From Ostrinia nubilalis (Eukaryota; Arthropoda; Insecta; Lepidoptera; Crambidae), in assembly GCF_963855985.1 (NCBI RefSeq), contig NC_087099.1:4990001-5054000 (forward strand): 64,000 nucleotides of DNA, read 5' to 3'. A program made the translations under genes and the position numbers. Below are positions 22,940 through 34,756 of this stretch, piece after piece. Position 1 is the stretch's first letter, and the number at the start of each line of letters is the position of its first letter. Below the pieces are notes generated by a model that ran no database searches, was not told the DNA's origin, and worked only from the letters and a program-made list of their open reading frames with translations.

Positions 22940-23718
22940 TGTTACAGGCTGACGGACGAAGGTATAACCGACCTGACGTGGAATAATGTTTGGTGCATAG
23001 TTTTTGATTCAGACTGTGGAAATTCCTTTGACGTGTTCGAACTTGGCTGAAAAATGGAAAATTTTTACGCAATCGTTCGTTCTCAAAAAGGTTATTGTAC
23101 TTCATAGGTTCAGGATTTTAAAACTTTATCCATTTATAAGTAAAAACGGTGACATGGATGTACAATTTTATCTATACCTAATTCTTTGCAAGCCTTATTC
23201 ATTTCATGTTTCTTTAGAGATCTTTCTAGGACTAGTTTACAATTTCATAAATTATGGCCCAGTTGCTGATAAGTAATGTAATATATTAACAACTTTGCTG
23301 CAATTAGAGTACCTACATACCTACACAAACAAACTAACTACAAAGTTATGAAAAAACCTCAGATCATAGAAAGAGAATAGATATGAAGTCACGCGTAACT
23401 ACAACGAGAACCAGTGTCCCCACATTTCCCCCACCACAGCTCCCACACACACATTCAACTGTGTAAAAACAAAGCGACTGAGAGTCTACGACAACATGTG
23501 CAACCGGCTTAAAAGTGCTGTGATTGGCCAGAAGGCGTGCCTTATGGCCAATTAATGGCCGCGTGACGTGACGCACACTTTGAAAAAAGCAATTAGAGAG
23601 AAGAAAGATAAAATGGAGTCGATAAGATATCGATACTTTAAATCCTGGGGGCAAGGCTCGAAATTGGTTTAAAAAATGCTTGTATGAAAACCTTTTTATT
23701 ATTATACGTTATTATTAT

Positions 23719-25176
23719 CATAGCTGGGCACCGTTAATCAAATAGTTAACTTCGTTAATCGTTAAACCGTTAATAAAAAAATTAACTTCGTTAAACGTTA
23801 ATACGTTACATTTAGCAAGATTTAACGCAAGTTAACGTTAATTGTTAATCCGTTAACCCATTATAATAAAACGAAAAAAATAATTGTATGCAAGGTTCAA
23901 ATAATTTCGAAATCTTGTATCGCGCATGGAATTTATTCTTCTTTTTAGCCAGACAGTTTTGACAGTTCCAACTCCTTGCCAGACAGTTTTTTTAGGATAG
24001 CTGCCAAAGCCACGATGACCCAAACTTCATAATCCACCAAGATTCTAACTTAAATTGAAAGCATACGCTGACAAACTTTCAGCTTTTATAAAATGACGTT
24101 GGTCTGGCGTTTACCAGCTCTTAGTCTATAGTATTTCAATCTCAGAGCCTTGGTTCAATTACAATACAATTTAGCACCAATGTGCAAAAGACAAATCCAA
24201 CAAACCCAAACTCGATAAGTTTTCACCGTTTCGCTTAGAAATTCCTATGGCCACATCCTGACTCCATCATCAGGACCCTGGACATCATCTAGTACTAAAG
24301 TGCTCGAAAAGACAAATCCAACTAACCCAAATTCGATGCGATTCCGGCGTTTCATTTAGGAGTTCCTATGGCCGCCTCCTGACTCCATCATTAGACCAGC
24401 TCAATGGTACCACAACATTGCATTTTCATTGTACTTACATAAGTATACCAAATTGCAGCTCAATCGGTTGAGGAGAACTGGTCTTAAATTCAGTTGCAAG
24501 ATTTGTTCCACACATACTAACAAGTGAAGTCAATATAAGCAGGCCTGTTCATCTCCGCGAGTTAACTAGAAAACAAAAAAAGCACGATGGCACCCCCTAC
24601 CTAGCCTACAAGGCCTCACATACGAGCAAGCATTGACTCACGCACGCGTATTCTTGTGTATGATGGAAAAAAATAAAGAAAATGGTGTACTAAATACTGT
24701 GTAGTATTTAACTGTCTAAATAATAATAAAAACACAAAATGTACTTTTTTAAGTTGCCTGAAGACACTGAGAGGTAAATAAGTGGTTAATATTATTCATG
24801 ATAATTCATGCTTAATCATGTATTTCCTCCGCCATTTTCTGCAGTTTGGCACCTCACGTCACACATTATTTTACCGAAGTCAGCCTGTGTGTGTGCTTGA
24901 CTCTTGAGACAAGCTAAATTACACCATATTATAGTTAATGACATTGAGCATACAGCTCCACGCAACGCGTTTTTCTAGTGTTTTTCAACGTGCATGCTGT
25001 ATCTTTTTGGTAAATAGTAGGTACTGGATTAACGATTAACGGACTTAGGATAATTTAACGGAAGTTAACGAGTCCGTTAACATTTTTTAAAGTTAACTTA
25101 AAAGTTAATCCGTTAATAGAAATGTTAACTTCGTTAATTAACGATTAACGGATTAACGAGTTAATGCCCAGCTATG
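23719..25176. mobile_element. hAT-type element with GTTAAC-rich subterminal arrays
   Basis: Perfect 12-bp inverted ends (CATAGCTGGGCA / TGCCCAGCTATG) and an 8-bp target duplication ATTATTAT (23711-23718, 25177-25184). The first and last ~150 bp are arrays of CGTTAA, GTTAAC and TTCGTTAAT motifs, probably transposase-binding repeats. The 1.46-kb interior has no intact ORF but carries a decayed THAP-like exon (24682-24773). Confidence 0.85.
24682..24773 (+). pseudogene. Decayed THAP-domain first exon inside the hAT element
   Basis: From an ATG at 24682, and allowing frameshifts, the translation reads as a THAP-domain N terminus: MVY, then KYCVVFNC (C-x4-C pair), a short Asn/Lys-rich stretch, KCTFFKLPED (the F-x-x-P signature), ending in ER at a GT donor (24774, GTAAAT). 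At least one base is missing after the start and one in the poly-T run. The downstream Cys-x2-His half was not found. THAP domains bind DNA in P-element-like and some other transposases; here it is a relic. Confidence 0.5.
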
Positions 25177-25184
25177 ATTATTAT

Positions 25185-26310
25185 GTTCTTTAACGATTTT
25201 TGCATAAAGGATTCAGTTCCATTTTGTATGGACGAAAAACTCAGAATCAATTATTGGGACTAAATGAAGTTACCTTATATTAATTTACCCCAACCAAAGC
25301 TCAATGTCGTTATCGATGGAGTACTTACAATATTGGTAATATATTATTATTTACTTTAATAATAATAACAGGATCACTGTAATTATTATTAACTACTATC
25401 GCGCATTAACTTTTTAATTATGGCGAAATTCGTACCGCCTATGTTTATCAAAAATAATGCCTATATTAGGCTTTCAACTAGCTCTTATAGTAATTACATA
25501 GTTGACAGTTACTAATCCCTTCTACTATTGTTATTGTTTTTGTAAAAACTTAAAAATCGCAAGCAACTCATGATTTTTTCATTCAAAATTAGAAAATAGA
25601 AAATAATAATTTACTTCTATTTATCGATAATAGGAAACCGTATTAGAACACGAGCCCTGCACTATGTTACGACCGGCACATGCGGCCGTACTGTGTATTT
25701 TCACGCGTCAGTGGATATCGGAAGAAATAAAATACATTGCGCAGTAGTTACGCATGACATAAAGTGGTTGCTAACTAAATCGTCAATGTACAACGTGTTT
25801 GAATTTTTATCACCACTAATTTCGATATCGCAGTAAATGTCACGGCACTGAATTCGTTCGTAAAAATGTTTAGTTTTTTTTATTTATAAGCAAAATACCA
25901 ATGGATTTGCAATACTTACATGTGGTAAATGACTTCATTGTTCCTGTAGTTCTTCGTTTCACTTATGTTATTGCACGTTACGACGCATTATCCAACAATA
26001 TCGGAGAACATTTCCTCAGTACGACTGAATCGCGACTAACCTGGCGTCGCGGGCGATGTTCGTTTCTGGGCATATCGCGGAGACACGCGCCACGCCCCCG
26101 TTTCACATCTATTCCCTTCTATGATCTGAGGGTAAATGTTTCTTCCTTTTCATAATTTTCCTTAATGCCTTTTTTAATGTTGAGTAATTGCTCGCTTTAC
26201 ACATCACTGCGGGCTATTATTAAGTCCTTTAGGACACCTGTGTTCATTTTTAGAATCCACCAAATTATATAAATGAGGAAGATTTTTCATTGCAACTTGG
26301 CTTGTTCTGC
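25185..26310. other. Gene-free stretch
   Basis: No gene recognised. An 84-codon ORF at 25901-26155 includes a GC-rich stretch (26030-26110) but shows no motif. Confidence 0.4.
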
Positions 26311-26475
26311 GTATAAATCACTGACTGACTCACTCGTCACGCAATCTCAGAAACTACAAGTGCAAAGAGTGTCAAATTTTGCATGGGGGTTCCTTTTAGA
26401 ACGTAGGTACTCTCTAAGACGGGATTTTACAAAATTCAACCCTAAGGGGGTAAAACGGGATCTACGCGTATTATA
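26311..26475. repeat. Lepidopteran interspersed repeat
   Basis: Contains CTGACTGACTCACTCGTCAC, CTCAGAAACTACAAGTG and GGGGGTAAAACGGGATCTAC, the same blocks in the same order as at 59430-59570 and, in part, 9588-9780. Non-coding. Confidence 0.6.
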
Positions 26476-27380
26476 TTCACTATTGCAGGAGAAACATAAA
26501 TGCAGTTCATTGTTTAAAACGAAAATATTGGTACAGGATTAGTAAAGTTCACGCCTGGTGGTGGCACTCAACACTCATATAGATTTTACATAGGGAAAAT
26601 TTCCTTATTCCGTCCCTTTAGCTGAGATTTTACTGGTCGCTACAAGTAAAGCTCATTAAGACTCGGAAAGGGATCGACACCGTATCGCCTTAGCGAGCTG
26701 TCATCGTCTTTCGCGCGCTGTCAATCGCGAGGCGAGGCGTTTACGTTACGGTGCGGATTAGTGTGCGTTGCAGTATGGAGTTTTATACGTTTTACGAAAA
26801 TCAAACAAAATTATTAATAATAAAGACTACTTCCGTAACTCTAAGCTAGCTGAGCTTATACTGTCGCTACGAGATATTGAATACCCATCTCAACTTTTAA
26901 TCTCAACGCACAATGAAATTGTCCTTTAAAAATCTACAAAAAAGACAAATTAATTGAACCGTATATTGTAACGACAAAAATTGAAATAAAAAATATTCCA
27001 CAACTTGAGGGTACGTTGTTCTCGTGAATGGCCAGGATTATGGCATTGTGTTTTTGCAGCACCTGGAAAATTACACTTATACCGGTATTAAGGAAACCAG
27101 CGGCCCCGTTTTAACCTGAATTCAGTATACTTTTTGCAAATGGCCGCTTGTTACTGATACGAAAATGAATTGCGACGATCTTGGGCGAAGGTTTTCTTTT
27201 GTCCTAAAAATATGTTATATTGAACTAATGTCTTGGAGATTGAAGAGTCTAATATTTGAGTCTTTGGCAAACGCAATTTTGAGTTGCAATAAAAATATTA
27301 TATTATTATTTACATTTGAAATTTCCCTAGTTTGCTTAATATTGATCATAGTGCGACTCTAACATTAATTACCTTTTTAA
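26476..27380. other. Gene-free stretch
   Basis: A GC-richer patch at 26660-26770 (TCGCGCGCTGTCAATCGCGA and neighbours) could be a promoter or first exon, but no ORF, TATA box or splice evidence supports a gene. Confidence 0.35.
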
Positions 27381-27698
27381 TAACACCCGTATTCACAAAC
27401 ATTACTTTGAGGCCTCATAGTGCGCGTGGACGCACAGGGTCCCAAAAACCTATTCATAGACGATACTTCAGTGGTGACAAGCACTATGCGTCCCTTAGAA
27501 TGAACGCAAAGCTAAGGTAGACAGGGAGCTGTATTACGCAACGCATAGTGTCTATTTACGTCAACATTTTTAGGTTATTCTCGTTTTTGAGGTTTGTTTG
27601 CTTTATTTATGGTTGTATTCGATTAATATCATCTTACAATGGATTACAGTAGTGACGAGTAATTTGATAATTTTATCAATGAGCAAAGTAGAATAAGT

Positions 27699-28836
27699 CA
27701 TTCTGGGACTGGGTAGTCAATGCGAAAAAACGCTCAACGGTTGGAATGTGCAGGTGTCAAAATGTCCATACGGACCGGCTGTTAGTGTGGCAAAAAGTAT
27801 GAACGTCGAAATGAGCAATGGTTAAAATGATCTGAAGTTAAAATGTCTTCGGGTTTATTTGAACAAGCGTCTTATTGTATAATAGCTAACGTGAACACGT
27901 GTTTAAATGCATCAAGGTAAAAATGTCCAAAAAAACTTTATTGACTAGACTACAAGAACATTGAACATTTTAGCATGTACAGAAGGTCTAGAGTTTCCTA
28001 TATTGCCGTTTTACACTGAGGTATTAACTAAATTCAAAAATATTTGTTATGAAAAGTTTAAAGAGTATTTTGATGAGAGAAGTAAAGAAAAAGGTATTTG
28101 GTTTAAAACTATTCAATGTCAGCCTCCTCGGATTCCTTGGTTTTATAACTTTAAATTGAATAGAAAGTGCATTGTTGTTCTTCATAGATTGAGATCTGGA
28201 CATTATCCTGGAAATAAGTTCGCTTTTATGATGAAGAAAGTTAACTCTCCAAATTGTAATATTTGTGATAAGGTGGAGGATGTTCAACACATCCTAGTAG
28301 AGTGTGTGAAATTTAAAAAGGAAAGAGATTGAATCCTGCGAAAGTTTCACATCAACGCGTACGATGTAGGAGGTTTTCTTAATATTTTAGCTAACCCAAC
28401 AAGCAAAGCTGCAAGATTTGTGGTGGATATGGTTTCGCAGGATTAAATTTATTTCTAAATAGTGAATGAATGTTGTATGTTGTAAGCGTAGGTTAAGATT
28501 CGATGGGACTGACATGTTTTCAAACAAAAGTCCCTAAATAAAAACAGATTAAAAAAAAAAACATTTTGACATTTAATTTTATTAATTTATTCATGAGCAC
28601 AATATATCAGTTGATCATTAATTATCTATCACACCTTTTGTTGTACTTATATTTTGTGATGTGTACCATTTGTCACTAAACCATTGTAACCATGGTAACA
28701 AGGTACATTTTGGCACTGGGACTTTTTGACGTTCATACTTTCTGCCACACTAACAACCGGTCCGTATGGACATTTTGACACCTGCACATTTCAACCGTTG
28801 AGCGTTTTTTCGCTTTGACTACCCAGTCCCTGAATG
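27699..28836. mobile_element. Non-autonomous element with ~107-bp inverted ends and 8-bp duplication
   Basis: GAATAAGT flanks it at 27691-27698 and 28837-28844. The ends CATTCTGGGACTGGGTAGTC and GACTACCCAGTCCCTGAATG continue as inverted repeats for about 107 bp with ~90% identity (through CGCTCAACGGTTG and the TCCATACGGACCGG block). The CA...TG ends and 8-bp duplication suit hAT or P-type elements. Its only ORF belongs to a LINE inserted at 27972-28559. Confidence 0.82.
27972..28559 (+). pseudogene. I/Nimb-like LINE ORF2 C-terminus with poly-A tail
   Basis: AACATTTT at 27964-27971 and 28560-28567 brackets the insert, whose right end is poly-A. The ORF runs in one frame to TAA at 28446, broken by a TGA at 28330-28332. 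Visible are KTIQCQPPRIPWFYNFKLNR, a VVLHRLRSGHYPGNKFAF block and the zinc-knuckle-like CNICDKVEDVQHILVEC. This layout is common at the C terminus of LINEs of the I/Jockey group; the clade is uncertain. It lacks the reverse-transcriptase core because of 5' truncation. Confidence 0.7.
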
Positions 28837-29277
28837 GAATAAGTACCAGAAAAGTGATACGGGATTCCCACAATCCCTTTGATTATTACAATTCAGACGA
28901 AATTAGTTTAGGTTTTCCAAAGTTGGGGTACTTTTCATACTTTTACCACTGATAAAAGAAGACCTGAGGAAATTAACTGCGAGAGGCCTTCCAGTGCCAC
29001 CTATATACCTACATATGTATCAGTTGCTAGTGGCAAATAAAACAAAAATTTTTATGAAGTTTTATTTTCATCAATCTTCAATGGCTAATTTAATTTTATG
29101 TAGGTATTTGTAAATCGTTAATCTTTTTTTCATGTTCTAAAAAATTCTTTTCTCTTGCTATCAATTTTTTTTCTCTTTGTAGCCCCAACTCGTGCAAAGC
29201 CTGATCTTGTTGTATATTATTTAATGTGGTGCGTTTGATTCTTGTTTCTGTCTTAATCTTCATTCTTGCTACTACTA

Positions 29278-30068
29278 TAGTCTATCCAATATAGCTTGAT
29301 TAGAATGACAGCTGTCATCAAAAGTAACGACATAACTTTATAGTAGCGATCAATGAGAGTTAAATATTGGCGGACAAGAAATAATTCACGTCTGACCTAC
29401 AAACAATATTTTCGACGACAGTGCTTCCAATAAAAATTATAATTTCGTGTAAATGCAGCGTTAAATTACACCAATAAGTAGTAATTCGAAATCATAAAAA
29501 TCAAGCTAGAGTATTAACGACGTCTCTACAAGGTTATCTCGAGTTACAAAAATGTTAGTGTTGGGACATATCGACAAAATGTCATATTAAATTAAAACTA
29601 TTCTTTTAACATATTATTTAACAAATTTTTTTTCTAACTAAATTTTTAACATATTTAAGTCAAGTTATACGTTTTTCTAAATGTTCACTATTAAAAACCA
29701 AAAAACATTTCATTCTTAAATAATCAAACATCGGAAATCAATCACCGGTAATTTTTTGGGTATTCATAGCACCGTTGCTCAGAAGAGATGCCCACCGCCC
29801 TCTAGCGAGAGGAAAAAACCACTGAAGAACACTGATGATAATGACTACGACTTAGGTTGTACATCTACTAAGGTTTACTGTCTTTAAATTTAAATCATAA
29901 TTGTCATTTTTATGAATAAAGAAATATGAAGAAAAATTGGGTGCATTTTTTCATATCATTTTTTCGAAAACTTATCGATACATCTATGTGAACCGTACGA
30001 AACATACCCATCACTAGTCACATTCGTTTGACAGCCGTCATTCTAATCAAGCTATATTGGATAGACTA
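29278..30068. mobile_element. MITE with ~40-bp inverted ends, TA target site
   Basis: TAGTCTATCCAATATAGCTT at the left is mirrored by AAGCTATATTGGATAGACTA at the right; the match extends through a GATTAGAATGACAGCTGTCA block. TA at 29276-29277 and 30069-30070. No ORF. It sits inside the Harbinger element, to the right of the other insertion. Confidence 0.78.
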
Positions 30069-30858
30069 TAATCTTAATTTCTTCTTGATACCTGAAAAGC
30101 AAATTATGAATTTATTTCCTTTGAGTATACTCTGCTTAGTTATTCCTCATAAATCTACCTACTAATATTTTAAAAACATTACTTACTAGTGGGTGTTGAG
30201 AACGTTTGATTGATTCCTGAGAAAGTTCTTTCTTTCTTTGGGTCTTTAAATTATCCCAGCAGGTTTTCAGTTGATGTATGAGCCTTTGTGAAACATAAAT
30301 ATGGTTGAGAATTGTAAGTCACTGTTAGATTTTCCCAGGCCTGCTTATTCAACTCGATATTTCAGAGAGGATAATAATAGGTATGCTTGTCTTCAATTAT
30401 AGGCCGTTCTCTTATTATAGCTACAATCAGCAGCTCTCTTTCGGAAGAAGAAAACGGCAGCTTTTTTGATCTGAAAAATAATGATTGAAACCATTGAAGT
30501 AATATTACTACCTCAATGATTGAAACACATGATTTTCACTATTTTTATTACTGCTCAAGACAGTGTTTTATTATTGAATGAAAATAAACAATAAAATCGA
30601 AGTATTCATACTAACATGATAGTTGTAGTTTTATCCATATTTATTTGATAGGAATGTCAGTTAGCGGAGTGAAGTGCGTAACATAAGCGAACCAATCACA
30701 GAGCACTATTCAACACTCTGATTTTGCATAGTCAAGGGTCGTTTAAGTATTGTTTATAAATTGAAAGGCTTGTCATATGGAACGCATTGAGAAATGTCTC
30801 ATTTCGCATAGCGTTGCTGCTTCACATAGGTAAGTATCGTTTGTGAATACGGGTGTGA

Positions 30859-32616
30859 ATTTCGTTTCTGTGAGGTCTGTAAACGATTATTTTTCCAAAG
30901 CAAGAATGTCAAATAGTAAGATCCTCCTAAGATAATAATGTAGTGGTGAAATTCGTAAAGAGCACATCGAAATCTAAGCAAGGACTAATTTTCAAAATTC
31001 TCGGAAAATTTCCAAATGGCTGGACTATTGCTTGGAATGTTAATATAAACGGAAAATACTTACCTTTATTTCTTAAGAAATATTCCGGAGATTCCGCTTC
31101 TGATTCAATTATTTTCATCTAATCAATCTTTATTTAGATTGGATTACCTAAGTATTAATATTAAAGCTATCTTGCTCAGCGTTTTAAGAAGAGAGAAAAT
31201 ATTAATCCCGAATTCAAGAGAAAATGTTTAGCGAAAGTATATTACTCGAAAATTTCGATTATTAATCCTTTTATGATGATGATCCTTTAGATAGGCACTC
31301 ACTTAAGTAATTAGTAGGTATTATCCATCTATTGAACGATGGCACGTGTAGTCAACTTCTAATTATTAATTAAAGGTCGTTTATCTGAAAACAACGATAC
31401 CTAGTAATAGGAATTCTAAAATAAGCAATCGTGATTGTAACGTTGATTTGCCGAAGTAAGTTGATAGTTGTCTCAAAGCTTTTTCAGAAAATTTACATTT
31501 TGAGACCTTTAACTAAGGACTTTAAAATTTCAAGTTCCGTAATCTAAACTTTTTAAGTTCAGAAAAATTACACTCTTTCTGCGCAATTGGCGTTCCCTGC
31601 ATAACCCCTGAAACACATCTGCTTACGTTTTGGTTAAAAAGCCTGTCTGTAAAGTTTCCTACGTTCCCAAAAACTACGTGCTGGCACGAGGCTTGTTCTG
31701 TGGATAAAAGGTGTGTTAAATAGGGGTGCGATTACACTGGCTATTTTTAGCAATCCTCGTTAAGTATAAGTGAAGAGATTACAATAAATTGCGGTAATTG
31801 TTTCAGCAATCGATAAGTGCTTCAAATTGCTAGATATTCATGCTATCAGCCATTAGGACAGGTAGTAAGTAGGTACTTAGTTTTATTCGTTTGAATTTTA
31901 TTCAGTTTAGCTTTTTGTTTTGATAAGCTCCTGAGTTTATTTAGAAAAAATAGAAAGTTGAAGAAAATGAATAGAAACAGTCTCAAGGATACATTACTCT
32001 TTAAAATTCAGGAACCAGTCTTACAATACGACATGTTAATTCTTTTCACACTCTTTACTCTCTAACTTTTCATATGAATATTTTTCACCTACACATTCAT
32101 TGTTTGAAAAAAGAGTGAAACATACCAGTTTCCATTATCACACATAAATCACGGTGCTCGGAAAGGCGCGTCACGTGAAAAAAAGATTTTTTATGAATGT
32201 CTCATACCGCTTTAAACTGAGCTATACGGCCAAGGTTACACTAGCGACTTGGCAAGTGACTAATGGACGTTAAATGTAAGCATTATACAAACAGAAAGTG
32301 GAAGGGAGGCATCTATAAACCCAACAATACATAGATGAATGAAGCTCTCAAAACTTTGAGATTTTTGGAATATGTTACGTTATAATATTAGTTACAAATA
32401 TTATATCTACCTACTTAGTGTGGATTCGACCAAACAAGAGTAAAATCTTAGAATAAATCGTCAGTTTTGACATATTTCCCATACTGAAACTGTCAGTGTG
32501 CCAGTTATACCAGGGGTTATTCTCGGATCGAATCGTGCCTTAGTATTTTAAATGCAAACATCGTGATAACTAACTGAACCTACTACGAGTTTGAGGCTAG
32601 ATGACAAAATTTCAAT
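30859..32616. other. Gene-free stretch
   Basis: No gene or repeat family recognised. Confidence 0.4.
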
Positions 32617-32618
32617 TA

Positions 32619-32846
32619 TTTGTCCGTCAGACAGATAATTAGAAAATATTAGACTCATATTTTTTATTTTCTTTCATAATTAAATAATAACAGTGCTACA
32701 TCGAGTTGAAATGGCGCGATACGTCACGCTTGAGTAGAATTTTCGACATTTCAAGTTTTCAACTCAAATACTGTAATTATTCGATTATGGAAAAAAATAA
32801 AAAATATGAGTCTATTATTTTCTAATTATCTGTCTGACGGACTAAA
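32619..32846. mobile_element. Short MITE, TA target site
   Basis: 228 bp with ~50-bp inverted ends built on GTCCGTCAGACAGATAATTA and the ATAGACTCATATTTTTTATT block. TA flanks it at 32617-32618 and 32847-32848. No ORF. Confidence 0.7.
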
Positions 32847-33373
32847 TAGAATTTCGATTTCATTACCCAGTCATCATCCCTATTGTTCACGCAAAAACTG
32901 TTACCTACCTACTAAGCAGATTTTAATAAAACTTAGCTTTGTTGAAGGTATCCTTGGATGCGTGGGTGTCAAGTCCTGAAGATTTTACTTGCCTAGCCTA
33001 CCTTAAAATAAAATCACGCGTAACACCTGATGTGCACTCAGCCTAAAAGTTAGAGAGCAGTTTTTATTACACTGGTAAAGTGGAGGTATCTACCACAGAC
33101 GTCGCCACTAGCCATAGTTTTATGAATTTAACTGCCAACTGCTATCTGAGTTTTTATGTTTTTGAATAATTCCATCCTCTAGGAAGTACATTAATACTAT
33201 TACTGGTGTTTTGGTTTTTATATGAGAAGTTATTGGGAGTTTCTTGAAGTTATTCGTTTTATGTGTATTGTTTATATTCGGTATAGTAAAATACGATTTC
33301 GCAAACTTGTTTTTATTTAGACATGAAAAGCACAAGTTTTTTTATTTTTAAATTGATAATGAAATTATAAGCC

Positions 33374-33607
33374 ACTAGCTTTCCGCCCGCGGCTTCGCCC
33401 GCGTGGAATTTTGTCTGTCACAGAAAAACTTTATCGCGCGCGTCCCTGTTTCAAAAACCGGGATAAAAACTATCCTATGTTCTTTCCCGGGACTCAAACT
33501 ATCTCTATGCCAAATTTCATCAAAATCGGTTGCGAGGTTTAAGCGGGAAAGCGTAACAGACAGACAGACAGACAGAGTTACTTTCGCATTTATAATATTA
33601 GTTGGGA
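33374..33607. repeat. Lepidopteran interspersed repeat (CTAGCTTTCCGCCCGCGGCT type)
   Basis: Starts ACTAGCTTTCCGCCCGCGG and carries GCCAAATTTCATCAAAATCG, an (ACAG)n run at about 33558-33576 and the end TTTATAATATTAGTTGGGA. I recognise this as a very common lepidopteran repeat, possibly Helitron-related, but the class is not provable from one copy. It lies ~1.2 kb upstream of the alkaline phosphatase gene. Confidence 0.6.
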
Positions 33608-33663
33608 CTAGTTGGGATTAGTTGGGATAATTTCTTACCTGACACAAGAGTTCATCATTTTTT

Positions 33664-34022
33664 TTTCTTTTTTTTATCCACAACGAGGAAGCTCTTGGTC
33701 TGTATCTCACCTGATGGTAAGTGATGATCAGGCCGAAGGTGGAAGCGAGCAAAATCAAAATCAAAATCAAATCACCCGGAATCCTCAACCACGGAGGAAC
33801 TTATCTCTAACTTACCTCTAACTGCCGGAACACAACAATGCTGTTAACATTGTTGTTATGGCGACAGACTTAGGTAAGATGGTGGTAGCTAGCCAGGCGG
33901 ACTTGGAACAAGCCCTACCACCAACCAAACCGAACAGAAAAATCTGCCCCCACTGGGAATCGAACCCGGGACCTCTGCGTCTGAAGCAGGTGGTCTTACA
34001 TCTAGACCACAGAGGCGGTTAT
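33664..34022 (-). mobile_element. tRNA-derived SINE, best-preserved copy
   Basis: Read on the minus strand from 34022: GCCTCTGTGGTCTAGATGTA (A-box region), then GGTTCGATTCCC (B box), a body with the CAACAATGTTAACAGCATTG inverted motif, and the tail block GCTCGCTTCCACCTTCGGCC ending in a TTCC/poly-A stretch. About 360 bp, near full length. Located ~735 bp upstream of the alkaline phosphatase start codon. Confidence 0.75.
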
Positions 34023-34637
34023 TATAATTTAATAAAAATATCTTTATATTAAAATACACTATTACAATTAACGTTGGTCTCTGTTTAGATAATAATAATG
34101 TCACCAGCGACCAGCCCATGGTTTGTTCTAAAGTATATTAATTTTACCCACGTGACCACGGTCAAATACATGTAGAACTTAGATAATTGACTCCAGGAAA
34201 CTACCACACGTTCGGAAGAAGGCATGCAACTGCAGTTCCATATTCCTGAGGGAATCAGGGAACAACGAACTCGGTCAGTTATTTCCGCCCAGTTAACCCC
34301 ACTTTCCCATCTAAGTTGGCCCCGTTTGTTTTTATGACAAACATTTGGTCGGATTGGTTTAAAGAAATTGGTTCAAACCTTAATATTAGCAGATATTTTA
34401 TGAAAAAATAATTTTACTGTGAAAATTATGAAAGTCTACCAATTATTTGGACAAACACCTCCTGAACATTATTAGTGTAATTTTGAGAATTTAATGGGAA
34501 ACCACTCAACCTACGTGATTTTGGTTGAATACGCGGGCTACCTGATTAAAAATTAACGTCAATGTAATTATTGCTAATGTAAGAGTTATTTATTATTGCA
34601 TCGATATTTGAAATATTGTGATTATCCCATATCTTAT
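34023..34637. other. Upstream region of the alkaline phosphatase gene
   Basis: No gene. AT-rich sequence that may hold distal regulatory sites; no motif convincing enough to list individually. Confidence 0.4.
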
Positions 34638-34690
34638 TATAAATAGTATATTTGACTAGGGATGATAAATAATAATGGCTATCAGATAAG
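34638..34690 (+). promoter_or_regulatory. Candidate core promoter of the alkaline phosphatase gene
   Basis: TATAAATA at 34638-34645 lies 112 bp before the ATG. GATAAA at 34664-34669 and GATAAG at 34685-34690 are GATA-factor-type sites, a class associated with insect midgut expression. The transcription start is not visible; a position near 34670 would fit TATA spacing. Inference from motifs only. Confidence 0.4.
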
Positions 34691-34756
34691 AAAACAGTTT
34701 CATTACATCATAATTTTCCTAACCATCGATTTACTAAGTGATTAAATAACATTATT

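Larger units (their letters stand above)
27639..28960 (+). pseudogene. Harbinger transposase N-terminal exon, split by an inserted element
   Basis: ATG at 27639 opens MDYSSDE, a TAA at 27660, then FDNFINEQSRIS up to 27698. The frame resumes at 28845, right after the second copy of the GAATAAGT duplication, as TRKVIRDSHNPFDYYNSDE. That last motif resembles the region before the catalytic domain of PIF/Harbinger transposases. Removing the inserted element and one duplication copy restores the frame exactly, so the insertion hit a coding exon. The rest of the protein is degraded; a LIKEDLRKLTARGLPVPP-like stretch occurs at 28955-29010. Confidence 0.6.
27384..30855 (+). mobile_element. PIF/Harbinger-type element, split by nested insertions
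   Basis: The ends are CACCCGTATTCACAAAC and GTTTGTGAATACGGGTG, matching the TTA-flanked MITE at 3347-3490. The flanks are TAA (27381-27383) and TGA (30856-30858), one mismatch from a perfect 3-bp TWA duplication. Without the insertions at 27699-28836 and 29278-30068 it would be ~1.5 kb. It keeps the start of a transposase ORF (27639 onward) but not a recognisable DDE domain, so it is a deleted, inactive copy. Confidence 0.65.

Noticed and set aside
33940..34022. Minus-strand tRNA gene
   Set aside because: The tRNA-like head belongs to a SINE copy that shares its body with at least four other copies in the window.
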